Translations under genes and position numbers: made by a program
Notes under the pieces: generated by a model
Database searches by the model: none
What the model was told of the DNA's origin: nothing
The model's input: the letters and a program-made list of their open reading frames with translations, nothing else
In this document: in pieces, positions 11,144-21,532 of the stretch
Position numbering within the stretch: position 1 is the first letter of the stretch
How the letters are laid out: every line of letters starts with the position of its first letter
DNA from: Anaeramoeba flamelloides
Lineage: Eukaryota; Metamonada; Anaeramoebidae
Length of the DNA stretch: 64,000 bases
Assembly: GCA_027625915.1 (NCBI GenBank)
Contig: JANTQA010000072.1
Span: forward strand, 1,860,001 to 1,924,000
Reading direction: 5' to 3'

Positions 11144-12367
11144 AGAGGTTTTGATGATAACATGCTTAAAATTCACGATAAAGTTACAAAAATCGCGAAA
11201 ATTTCTATCAAATCGCGATATATCAGAAAATCGCGATATTCTATAAAATCTCAATAATTATTATAAAATCGTGATAAATACTAAAATATCGCGATTAAAA
11301 AGTAGAGCTTTACGGATATAATAATTGATGGGTTTTTGGGCTAATTGAGAAATATTTTAATAAAAAAATTTTTTGATCAAAAAACAGTTTATGTGAAATA
11401 AAAGTTATTCTTTTCATAAAAAAACAAAAAAGATACTTGATCCAATCAAGAATCAGATCAAAGAGTTTTATTGTGTTTTCATTTGGTTTGGTTGTCAAAC
11501 CTGTCGATCCTTTTAGATCAACAACAATAATAACTAAAGAGAAATATATATTATCTCGGTTAATCGTGGCGTTGGGAATTGCCTTGAATAATTAGCTTTT
11601 AAAACAGCCAATACTTTGTCTGTTCTTTAAAGAATGTGTTCTTGGGTTAAATCATTTCCAATATTCTCAGAAAGCTAAAAGGAGTTGGATAACTTTTCAA
11701 AAGCTTTCACAACATTCTTGTCAGATGATCACCAATTATTAAGTTTTTTTATACAATTGTCCTCTTCTTCTTCTTATTATTCTTCTTCTTTGAGTACCTT
11801 TGTATTGGACAGAAAACACAATTAGATCTTAGAGGTTTTTGTTGGATCCATCACCAATAAGAAGGAAAATTACTCTTTATTCTTTTTGGTTATTAAAATT
11901 GTGAAAGTAAAAACTCCATTTTTTGAAAACACACATATTTTATATTCAAGTGTATTTTTGAATGGGTAATTATTAGTTTGATCTTAAAATTCATTTGAGA
12001 TTTTATATTTTGTTACAAAAAAAAAATGAAAAGAATAAAATTTTTTTTCCACAACACACAAACTCAATCCCTTTATAAAAGTTTTCCGTCTTTCAAAACT
12101 TTCAAACACTTGAAGACAATTCACAACCCTTACAAACACTTTCAAACATTTTTAAAGGAGGAGTGTTGTAAAAGTCTCAATGCTTTGTTAAAGTTAAGAT
12201 ATTTTTTATAAGATTTCAAAAAAATAATTTTTAATTTTTTCGCGATAATATGTGATTATCACGATTTTATGATTTTTCGCGATAAAGTTGGAATAGTCGC
12301 GATTTTTTAATACTATCGCTATTTTATTGTTAATATCATGATATTATATGTTATCAGCAAAACCTCT
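11144..12367. mobile_element. 1.22-kb non-autonomous DNA transposon with TCGCGA subterminal repeats
   Basis: The ends are inverted repeats AGAGGTTTTGATGATAACA and TGTTATCAGCAAAACCTCT, flanked by a 3-bp direct repeat ATT (11141-11143 and 12368-12370). Just inside each end, a block of about 130 bp repeats ATCGCGA/TCGCGAT words (at least six on the left, five on the right), which is the kind of array a transposase binds. The middle about 900 bp has no transposase-like frame, only a CTT-rich tract near 11765. The superfamily is unclear: a 3-bp duplication is compatible with PIF/Harbinger or CACTA. Confidence 0.75.
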
Positions 12368-12370
12368 ATT

Positions 12371-13355
12371 ATTTCTTATTCAAAGAACAGTTCCAATCAA
12401 TTTTTTCAATTTATTGAATAAAAAAATACAACTAAAAAAATAAAACAATTAAATTTTAAAAATTCTCCCAAAATACCTTTTTAAAACCTGGAAAATTCAA
12501 CTTATAATCTAAAGAAATACTTTTTAATTTTTGATTATTTTTTAATCAATAATTAAAAACCCAATCTTAACTTTTTTCATTGAGTAATTAACAACCCAAA
12601 GATTAAATGTATCAATAGACTTTAAAATTATTTCTCAATTTTTTAAAGATTTTCAAACAAATAAAATGAATTCAAATTAATAATTCTAATAATAAAAAAA
12701 AAAAATCAGATATTATCAAATAACTGATTTTATAACTAGTAGTTCCTGGTTTATACTTTGAATATTAGAAAAGGTATATTGCACAATCTTTTAAATTTCA
12801 AGAAATTTAATAAATATTTGTAAATAAAATACAAGATCAATTTTTTTTAAGAACTTCAAGGATTCAATATTTAGGTTTATTTTTATTGTATTTTTAAAAC
12901 AAGATTTAGGGTTCAATAGGTTATTTGTTCATAAAGACTGTCTAAAATTACTAAAAGTGAGATATCAAAATAAATTTTTTTTTGAAAATTTTAGTTTTTC
13001 TGATTTGATCCTAAAATACAACAAAAAAAGGATGAGATCTTTTGACTGGAAATTTCATTGGGAAAAATGAAACTCTTTTAAAAATGATAAATCATTCTCT
13101 CCTAAAGTTGATAAATGAAGTTGCATATTCGGGTTTAATTGTATACCTGTGTAAATAATTACTCTATTACCTTTGTGATTAAAAATAAATAAGAATTGCT
13201 AGTTTTTTAAGTGCAAAAAAAAATTGTAAATTTAATTGATTTTAAATATTTAGTGTAAAGAGTTGTTTTGAAAGAAGGCCAAAAACAATTAAAAACAAAA
13301 AGAAAGCATTTTTTTTTTTTTGTAATCTTTTTGAATTGATTAGAAATTAGCAAAC
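12371..13355. other. Non-coding AT-rich stretch
   Basis: I see nothing beyond A/T homopolymers here: no gene, RNA or terminal repeat. Confidence 0.5.
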
Positions 13356-13725
13356 ACGATTTATTAATTTTTCATTTTTTTTTTGAAAATTCCGAATTTT
13401 TCATTAAAAGTGATACTTTTTGGATATTTACTAAAAGACCAAGCAATTTGGCAGTATATTCAATGTTTTTAAAGACAACAAATTCTATTTTATTAACTAT
13501 TGAAGATGTTTGGTTTTGTTTGATTTTGAAAAAACTATTATCGATTTTTATTAATGTTTCTACTCCAAATCACAGCCTTTGCCTTTTAAAATGGAATAGA
13601 ACAATATTTAAAATATCAAATATATTACCAAGTTTCTTGGTCTTTGAGTAAATATCCAAAAAGTATCACTTTTAATGAAAAATTCGGAATTTTCAAAAAA
13701 AAAATGAAAAATTAATAAATCGTTT
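13356..13725. mobile_element. Foldback element with ~88-bp arms
   Basis: The left arm (13356-13442) and right arm (13636-13725) are reverse complements, sharing TTCATTAAAAGTGATACTTT, GGATATTTACT and AGACCAAG. The central about 190 bp carries a fortuitous open frame that I do not regard as a gene. No clear target duplication was seen. Confidence 0.7.
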
Positions 13726-14544
13726 TTGCGGAAAATGTGTTTTAATTATATACAATTTGAAAAAAAATTTCTCAAGAATAAGGAAAAAATTAATTTTTGA
13801 ATACTTTTTCTTTTGCGATTTCATAAATACCTGAAGTTCCAATCAAAAATATTTTGAGAAAATATTGTGTTTGATTGTTTAGTAATCATAATTCAAGTGC
13901 AGTAGAACCAATCATACTTGCAATTAAGAAGATATATTTTGAATTGTCTTTCTTTTATTAATGTTTTTGTGTAAGTTAAACCAAAATTACTCTCAACATA
14001 AGTGAACTAATTGAGAAGATTCTTTCACAAAAGTCAAATCAAAAATTTTTTGTTTCATTTTTTCATTTTTTATTTATAAGTTAGGATCTTTTCATAAATA
14101 ATTACTACTCGTGTCAATGCGGATGCCAGGATAATCAAATAAAATATTTCCTCTCGTAATAAATCAATTATTAATTCAACAAATTTTAGTATACTAATCA
14201 GTTGACCCATTAAGTACAATTACCCTTTTTAAAAATCTATTTAATAATTGATGGGTTATTTTCTATTCTTAAAAAGAAAAATTGAGAGAAATATTAAAAA
14301 ATAATCAACTTTGTCTTCTTTTTTGTTTATATAATTCTATTTCAGATAAATTAAAAAAGAAAAAGAAACAAAATAAATTGAGTTCATAGGACTTCGAAAT
14401 TTTCATTAAAAGCTCGTTTAAATGTGATGGCAAATCCTTTAAAATTGTAATACAAAATGCATTATCCTACTTTATTGTTTTTGTTAAATAATATTTGTTA
14501 CAATTTATAGTTTAAAATTAAATAATTCACCATATTGTGAGATA

Positions 14545-15010
14545 TTTATATAAACTTTGACCACTTTTGGGTATACCTTAATCATACATTCGAAAAATTT
14601 TTATTTTCGAAAAAGATATAAAAATAATTTAATCGATTTAATTTAACTTTAGCTATTGGTTCAGTTACAGAAAAAGAAAAAAACTTGAGTAGTTTTGGAA
14701 TTTTTTCTTAGTAAAATTAAATTTAAAATCCAAAAAATGTTTTGATATTTTATAATAAATATTCTCACATTTACAATTAAAATGAAATTAAATCAAAAAT
14801 TAATTATTCATGTTTAATTATATTTATTTTACAAATGATAATATTTTTATTGTATCGTTGAATTTAAAGGAATAAATAATTATGAAAATAACTTTTTTAA
14901 TGACAGAAAAAATCTTGCCGGGTTTAAAAGTTTTTGAACTCTGATAATAATAAATCAATTCTTTAATAATAAGTCATAAAGGAAAATTGATGTAACTCAG
15001 AATAAATAAT
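14545..15010 (+). repeat. Diverged single arm related to the 23.8-kb palindrome
   Basis: Blocks here match the left arm of the palindrome at 23811-24832 in the same order: ACTTTGACCA at the start, AAAAACTTGAGTAGTTTTGG, then GGGTTTAAAAGTTTTTGAAC and TGATAATAATAAATCAATTC near the end. No inverted partner follows, so it is either a one-armed remnant or the parent unit from which the palindrome arose. Confidence 0.6.
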
Positions 15011-15281
15011 GAATATTGAGTTGATAAATTTATTTTTTTGAATTGATTAAAATCACACTAACATTTTTTCTAGTAAAAATTCAATAAATTTATGATGAAA
15101 ATATTGATTATGATTATTTGTACTTTTATTTATTTAAAAATTAAATAATTTAATCATTTCCATAAAATTATTACTAAATATTATTTTTCTCTTAAATTTA
15201 ATACAAATATTCATAAACATCTTTTAATTTATTTAATAAAAATAAGGCACTTGTAAAAATACTTCAACCGAACAACCACAA

Positions 15282-15863
15282 ATGGATATGTACAAAATGG
15301 AAAACCAAGAATACATTTTCAATACTCTCATGTCAACCTTTCCACAGATGTACGATCCACAATTTACATGGAGAATGTTGAATATGATGCGTGGATGCGG
15401 AGGGTGCGGTGGATGTGGGGGGTGTGGTGGATATGGCGGATATGGCGGATATGGCGGATATGGTGGATATTATGGATTTGGTGGTGGTGGCGAATGTGAA
15501 AATTGTCCAAATAGAGAAAAATGTTCACAGCGTGGAACAGGAGGATGCGAAAATTGTCCAAATAAAGAAAAGTGCTCAAAACGTGGAAAAGGAGGATGTG
15601 GGGGTGGCGGATGCGGAGGAGGTGGATGTGAAAATTGTCCAAATAGAGAAAATTGTTCACAACGCGGAAAAGGTGGATGTGAAAATTGTCCATATAAAGA
15701 AAAATGCCAAAAACGTCTCAAAGGAGGATGCGGTGGTGGAGGGTGTGAAAATTGCCCAAATAGAGAAAACTGTTTAAAACGTGGAAAAGGAGGATGCGGT
15801 GGTGGAGGATGCGAAAATTGTCCAAATAGAAAAACTTGTAAAAAATTTTCTGGAAAGAAATAA
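15282..15863 (+). CDS. Gly/Cys-rich protein with six CENCP repeats
   Basis: This single-exon frame of 193 residues has an ATG at 15282 and a TAA at 15861. Residues 1-36 form a Met/aromatic-rich leader with no obvious signal peptide. Residues about 38-67 are GCGGCGG repeats, then GYGGYGG. From residue about 71 to the end are six units of the form (E/G)CENCPN(R/K)E(K/N)Cxx(R)GKGG, that is C-x2-C-x5-C, separated by GGCGGGGC linkers. One unit reads CENCPYKEKC, almost the same as CENCPYKDKC in the gene at 9488. Such cysteine spacing suggests metal or Fe-S binding, or a disulfide-linked structural protein, but I know no family with exactly this repeat. Local GC is far above the surroundings because Gly and Cys codons are G-rich. 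The repeated nucleotide units point to growth by internal duplication. Long open frames on the opposite strand are shadows of the repeats. Confidence 0.85.
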   Translation: MDMYKMENQEYIFNTLMSTFPQMYDPQFTWRMLNMMRGCGGCGGCGGCGGYGGYGGYGGYGGYYGFGGGGECENCPNREKCSQRGTGGCENCPNKEKCSKRGKGGCGGGGCGGGGCENCPNRENCSQRGKGGCENCPYKEKCQKRLKGGCGGGGCENCPNRENCLKRGKGGCGGGGCENCPNRKTCKKFSGKK

Positions 15864-17194
15864 ATTAATTTTTTAGAAAAAGATTGAAAAAAAGTTACAA
15901 ATCAAAGATTGGTTCAAATATATTACTTTGATTGATCAAAAAAAAATTGTTTTTAAAACAGTAAAAATATAATTACATTAATCTAATAAGGCATAACAGA
16001 AATCATCATTTTCCAAATAAAATTCTCAAAGATCTTGAAATATTTTTTCATTTTTTTATTTTATTTTTTTAATCTTATCTAAAGGAAAATGAAGTTAATT
16101 CAATCGATAAATTATTCTGAAAAAATATTTTAACAACTTTTCAAAAAAAAATGAACTTATAATATTCTAAGGAACTTTTCACTCCACAGATTATTTTTAA
16201 TTTTTTTTTTTTTTTTGGGTAGGATAGCCCCTTTTTAAATTACAACTTAAAATTGTTAAAATTATCAATTGTTTTAGATCAGTTGAAAATGAACTTTAAA
16301 TCTTATAAAATGAAAAATTTAAACGTTTTTTTTTGAAGAGTAATTCAAATCGTCTGAAAAAATTCAAAAGATCAGAAAATATTATTTTTTTAGTTGTTGG
16401 TAAAAAAAAAATTCGTTCAAAAAAATATTTTTTTTAGGGCGATATAAAAAATAATTTGAGGAAATCTTATTATTTTAGTTCTGAAAAATGTTATATTTTT
16501 TTAAAAAATATTTTTTTGATTTCAGAAGTAATTTTTTGTTTTGTTTTTGCTTTGTTGTTGAAAATTTTGTATAAACTTTGTTTCAAAGTTCCACAGCATT
16601 TTTTAAAAATATAAAGTACTTTTTATAATGTACCTATGAAGAACAAATAAGAAATAAGTTGGTAATAAAGATCAAAGAATAGTTGATATTCTATATAAAA
16701 TGGATTATTAATATATTTTTATAAAAATTAAAAAACTTGAATTCATAAGGTTGCAAGCCATAAAAACAACAAGGTTGATTTTGATCTTCAATTGAAGATC
16801 AAATAAAATTCGAATAGAAATCAATATCATTTTTGTACAATCGTTTACATAGTTTCAATGAAAATATAATAACACACTTTGACCTCACTAATATTGATCT
16901 TGCAATAAAACAAAAAATTGAAAAAGAATTAATTACCAGTCAAAAACAATTGAAAAAAAAAAAAAAATAAAATGTCAAATACTAATTTTAATTTAGGATT
17001 GATATTAAAATAAAATTTTATTTTGGAACTTTCAGACCCTTTAAATGTATATAATTCGCTAATAGTAATTGTGATACTTTAGTTGGAGAATGGGTTGTAT
17101 AAAACAGGATCTTTGATAATATTAAAGTTGTTAATAATATTTTTATAAACTGAAATGATATTTATTTATTGTTACAAATTTTTATTTTTTTATT
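15864..17194. other. Non-coding AT-rich stretch
   Basis: This holds the 3' flank of the CENCP-repeat gene and then unbroken AT-rich sequence with no recognisable feature. Confidence 0.5.
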
Positions 17195-17395
17195 TACAGT
17201 CAGTTTCACTTTTAAGACACAAACTTTCAACGAAATTTAATGCACAAAAAAATCTCAAATTAAGGCACAAAATTTGGAATTTTTTTTTTTACAAATTATT
17301 TTGACTAGAATTTGAATTTTGTGCCTTAATTTGAGATTTTTTTTGTACCTTAAATTTCGTTGAAAGTTTGTGCCTTAAAAGTGAAACTGACTGTA
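17195..17395. mobile_element. ~200-bp hairpin MITE (TACAGTCAGTTTCAC family), copy 2
   Basis: It is a full-length, TA-flanked hairpin from TACAGTCAGTTTCAC to GTGAAACTGACTGTA with the AAGGCACAAAATTTGG core. Confidence 0.9.
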
Positions 17396-17945
17396 TTTTT
17401 ACAATTAATATCAATATGGACAAAGTTATATATTCTACAATTAGAAATATTGTAATATTTTTTTTTTAATTTATTTATTATTTTTTTTTTGTTTTGTTTT
17501 CATTTCCTTTTTTTCAGTTACGTAATCTGTTTCGTTAGATCTGGGTTTTTTTTACCAATGGTTGATAGAATGTTATAATTGAGTTAATTAATAGAAAAAT
17601 AACATACAATTGGTTAATGATATATAAACATTTGATCGATCCACAATTGTTGGTGAAATTTCAACATATTAACCAAAACAATTTATGTTCCGCTAGTTTA
17701 ATTATTTTTGACAAACCTGTTTTAATTTTTTTGAGTTTTATATTTTTTTTTCTTTTATTTGGATAACAAAAATTACTTATAAAAACAGTAATACTAGACA
17801 ACTTAAATGTGATTTAATATTAGGTTTGGAAAATAATAATAAATATGTTTTTTTTTGTTTATTTTTGATTTTGGGTGTATCCAAATTTTAGGAATGGGGT
17901 TAATAATTAGTCAATTGTGTCTAAAATATGACCAATCAATATGTC

Positions 17946-18146
17946 TACAGTCAGTTTCACTTTAAGGCACAAACTTTCAACGAAATTTAAGGCACAATAA
18001 AAATCTCAAATTAAGGCACAAAATTTGGAATTAAATTTTTTACAAATTATTTTACTAGAATATGAATTTTGTGCCATAATTTGAGATTTTTTATTGTGCC
18101 TTAAATTTAGTTGAAAGTTTGTGCCTTAAATTTGAAACTGACTGTA
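17946..18146. mobile_element. ~200-bp hairpin MITE (TACAGTCAGTTTCAC family), copy 3
   Basis: It is a full-length hairpin flanked by TA, with the same orientation of the asymmetric centre as copy 2. Confidence 0.9.
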
Positions 18147-18670
18147 ATAGAATTTAAACAAAATTGTAAATTGCATTTTATTTTTTTTGTTCTCTTCAAA
18201 AATTCATGAAACATAGAAAATATTTTAATATTGATAATTATTTATTTTTTATTTTATACATGTTATAATTTATAAAAGAATATTGACATTCCAATTAGTG
18301 AATACATTTAATTTGGTGTTTTTTCTGGACTTGATTAGATAATATTTTTTTCAAAAATTGAATTTTGAATTGTTAAAAACAATAAATTGAAGTTTATTTT
18401 GATGTTTCTATATTTAAATTCCAAATAAATCATAATATTAATTATTAAAATTGTATAAAAAGATTTTATAAATATTAAAAATGTAATTTTAACTTGGGTT
18501 CAGATTGTGGTAGGTGTGTTCAGAAACCACCGTTTTGATTGTTAGTTGAAAATAATTATTATATATTTTCAAAAAAAAATTAAAAATCTAGACCTAAGAA
18601 AATTTTAGTTTGATTAAAAACAAATAAATCAACATTATTTGATGAATATTTTATAAAGTTGTTTAATTAG

Positions 18671-18872
18671 TACAGTCAGTGTCACTTTTAAGGCACAAAC
18701 TTTCAATGAAATTTAAGGCACAAAAAAATCTCAAATTAAGGCACAAAATTTGTAATTTTTTTTTTTTTACAATTTATTTTACTAGAATTTGAATTTTGTG
18801 CTTTAATTCGAGATTTTTTTTGTACCTTAAATTTCGTTGAAAGTTTGTGTCTTAGAAGTGAAACTGACTGTA
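18671..18872. mobile_element. ~200-bp hairpin MITE (TACAGTCAGTTTCAC family), copy 4
   Basis: It is a full-length hairpin flanked by TA, with a few substitutions in both arms (AGTGTCAC at the left end). Confidence 0.9.
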
Positions 18873-19128
18873 ACATGACAGAAAGACTTTAATTTCTGAA
18901 AACTGATTTCTTTTTTGAATTTTTTTATGTTAAAATAAACAAGAAATTAAAAGAAAAAGAGAAAAAAAAAAATAAAGAGTGAGAAAGAAAAAGATAAAGA
19001 AGAGAAAATGAAAGAAAGAAGAGAAAAATTTTTTTGTGTTTTTGATTTAATTATGATCAAAATTGATGTAAAAAAAATAAAAAAAAACAAACAACAATTT
19101 TGTGTTTTTTTTTGTAATTTTGTTAAAA

Positions 19129-19671
19129 TATTTATTGAAGAAGAAGTTTAACTTGAGTTTTGTGTTCTTGTGAGAGGTTTTGTGGAACCTTTCCAATTGA
19201 GAGGCCTTTTGTTTTTTCCGTAAGTGCCTTCAGATTAACACTTTCATATTGTTCTTTGATCAATATATTTTGTTCTTTGATAAGTTCATTTTGTTTGTCG
19301 GTTTGTTTATTTTGTTCTTTAAATTGTTCATTTTGCACTTTTTTCTTTTCAATCTCTTGAAATTTCTTTTCTTGACATTTAATTCTATTGCTTCTTTTTC
19401 TGTTAACTTTGATTCTTTTTCTTCTTTTTCTTCTATTTTGATTTCTGAATCATCAGCTTCATCATAAAGCTCATTAAGATCCTGACTCATTTCTCTAAGT
19501 TCTTTTTTCATTTCATCACATTCATTTTCCAGCTTGGTTCTTCTTTGTTCTTTTTCTTTAAGTTTTTCGATCATTTCATCACGTTCCTTTTCCAGCTTGA
19601 TTCTTTTTCTTTCTTCTTGTTTTTCAGGTTCACTTTTTTTTTTATTTGGTTTCTTTGTTTCTTTGATCCAT
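19129..19671 (-). pseudogene. Coiled-coil gene fragment, broken
   Basis: On the minus strand an ATG at 19671 opens a frame (MDQRNKETK) that stops after nine codons at an A-run. Another frame then reads about 90 residues of charged heptad-like sequence rich in Glu/Lys (KEKEQRRTKLENE, then KKELREMSQDLNEL). A further frame shift near 19390 leads into NEQFKEQNKQTDKQNELI, and a C-terminal stretch ends at a TAA at 19129-19131. This is a long coiled coil of the kind found in exon 2 of the B-box gene at 29340, but it does not lead into an NTPase. Two frame changes with no intron signals argue for a decayed gene; undetected introns are the alternative. Confidence 0.5.
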
Positions 19672-19739
19672 GATTAATAAAAAATTTGATTAAAAAGAAA
19701 AATTAAAAAGTAAATAAAAAGAAAAAAAAATGATAATCT

Positions 19740-19773
19740 GATAACCACAGGAACCACAGGAACCACAGGAACC
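19740..19773. repeat. Short tandem GGAACCACA repeat
   Basis: Three and a half perfect copies of a 9-bp unit (ACAGGAACC) lie between the broken coiled-coil piece and the B-box piece. It is a minisatellite with no visible role. Confidence 0.7.
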
Positions 19774-20202
19774 AAAACTTCTTGTTTCAATATCGTTAAA
19801 ATTTGTAAAAACAAAATGAAAGGATACTTTAAAAAAGAAAGTCTTTTGTAGTAATTTTGTTGTGAAAAATTTGATTGATTTTTCAAAAAAAGTAACAACT
19901 TTTTTTTTTTTCTTTTGGATTTCATATTAGAAATTAAAAGACGAATTGGAAGGAGCAGAATTACTGATTTATAAAGAATCCTTAAATTTTGAATAAATTT
20001 TATGTTTATGATATGAAGAATTCTCATAGAAGTGTCTTAAATTCATTCTAAAATTATTAACAAGCAAATTATTTTCTGCAAGGTAAGAAATATTTTATTT
20101 TTTTTCCTTTGATTTTTTTTATATTGACTTTGTTTAGAAATTGATTTTCTTTCTGAACGAACTAATTCAATATCCTACAAAAGTTAACCCTTCTCTTTTA
20201 AA

Positions 20203-20476
20203 ATGATCAATTTAAAAAACTCAAATTCCAAAAAAAAAAAAAAGAAGAAAAAGCCAAGATCTTGAAAGATTCAAAGACATCCAAATCCAAATTAAGCAAC
20301 AACAACAAACAGCAGCAATACCAGAATGTGAAGTATGTGAGCAACAAAAAGCAGACTTTTATTGTGAAACTTGTAAAATCCATTATTGTATAAATTGTGA
20401 ATCACAAGTACACACTCCTTTAATCAAGAAAAGACACAGTGGATTTATTTTCAAAGAACCTTAAATTCCAAAAAAA
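20203..20476 (+). pseudogene. Decayed B-box zinc-finger exon
   Basis: From about 20309 one frame reads CEVCEQQKADFYCETC, then HYCINCESQVH and a final His. That is C-x2-C-x8-C-x2-C-x4-C-x2-C-x4-H...H, a B-box type zinc finger like exon 1 of the gene at 29340. The matching ATG (20203) is one frame away, across a 14-base A-run, and a TAA (20462) stands where the intact paralogue continues into IPK. The piece ends at a good donor, AAAAG|GTAATTTTTT, at 20475/20476. So it looks like the first exon of a dead paralogue whose later exons are gone. The broken coiled-coil piece just upstream points the other way. Confidence 0.6.
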
Positions 20477-20759
20477 GGTAATTTTTTTTTTTTTTCTTTT
20501 CGATCTTGATGTTCACCATTTTCTTTTCGAAACACAATCAATTCTTTTTGTTTTGTTAGACCACAAAACCTTTTTTTTATTTTTATTTTGGATTCTGAAC
20601 AAATGTGTGTTTTGCTTCTGATCAAGTTTTTTATCTTTTTTTTTTATCTTTTTCGAATGGTTTTTTTTAAAAAAAGATTCTTCTTTCCAATTGTTAAATG
20701 AAATTTTGTTTTTAATGTTTTTTGAACATTCTATTCGATCCATTACTGTGTTTATTTGA

Positions 20760-20866
20760 TTGAAGTGTTGACAAGTAAGTAGTTAATTAACTCTGGTTCA
20801 TTTGGGAGTCTTTAGACCTCGAACCAGAATTAAGGTTACTTTTATCACTTGAAGACAAAAACTCAG
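20760..20866. ncRNA. Long imperfect hairpin (possible small-RNA precursor)
   Basis: CTCTGGTTC and GAACCAGAA (20791-20829) form the inner stem around a loop that itself contains GAGTCT/AGACCTC. The pairing continues outward with bulges through GTAA/TTAC and AAGTG/CACTT to about 40 paired positions. It is more GC-rich than its surroundings and has no TA-flanked ends or other copies in the window, unlike the MITEs. A microRNA-like precursor or a very short element are both possible. Confidence 0.25.
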
Positions 20867-21305
20867 ACAAGAAGCTTTTTTTTTGAATCTGATTTGCAAT
20901 AAAAAATTTTTTGTGATACCTCTCTCTCTCTCTTATTCTCTCTTACATTTTTTTTTGTTTTAAGGGATCAGTACATTCATAGATTTCCTTCATACTCCAG
21001 GAGTGACTTCATCGTAAAAAAATATATTGTGAATTTGTTATTCTTTTTTGGTTGAAAAAAATTCAATAAAAACTCTAGTAAAGATTCTATTGATCTTAAG
21101 GTTATCAAAAATGAAAATTAAGTTTGTGAAAAACCCAAAATGATCAATCTTTTTTCTTATTTTATATTTTTAAATGCTGAAATTTCTTGAACTGTTTTCA
21201 AATCATTTTGTTTCATTTTTATCGTTTTAACCCCAGTACTTTCTATTTTTAATTCTTTTATAATCCACAATATTATACTGGTAAAAAATTTTGGTATTTT
21301 TGTTT

Positions 21306-21532
21306 TACTATTAATTGAAAAATAAATCGGACAAAATTTTCATTTATCTTTCCAAAATTAAATTATGATTTCAAAAATCCTTTGAATACAGAATTTTGAT
21401 AGTCCCGATCCTCTAACCACGTTAAACACGTTATATGGTTGAAAAATAATTCGATTTTCAAAGATTATTTCAAAGATTTTTTTTGGAACGATGAATGAAA
21501 ATTTTGTCCGATTTATTTTACAATTAATAGTA
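21306..21532. mobile_element. 227-bp MITE, copy 2 (inverted relative to copy 1)
   Basis: It is the reverse complement of 428-654 with about three differences by eye, flanked by TA. Such high identity means both copies arose recently from an active source. Confidence 0.85.

Noticed and set aside
15364-15777. Long open frames on the minus strand and in another plus frame across the CENCP-repeat gene
   Set aside because: They are shadows of the repetitive Gly/Cys codons; composition (His/Ile or Pro/Phe runs) follows directly from the repeat.
15400-15840. CRISPR-like direct repeats
   Set aside because: The spacing follows codons of a protein repeat in a eukaryotic gene; there are no unique spacers of constant length.
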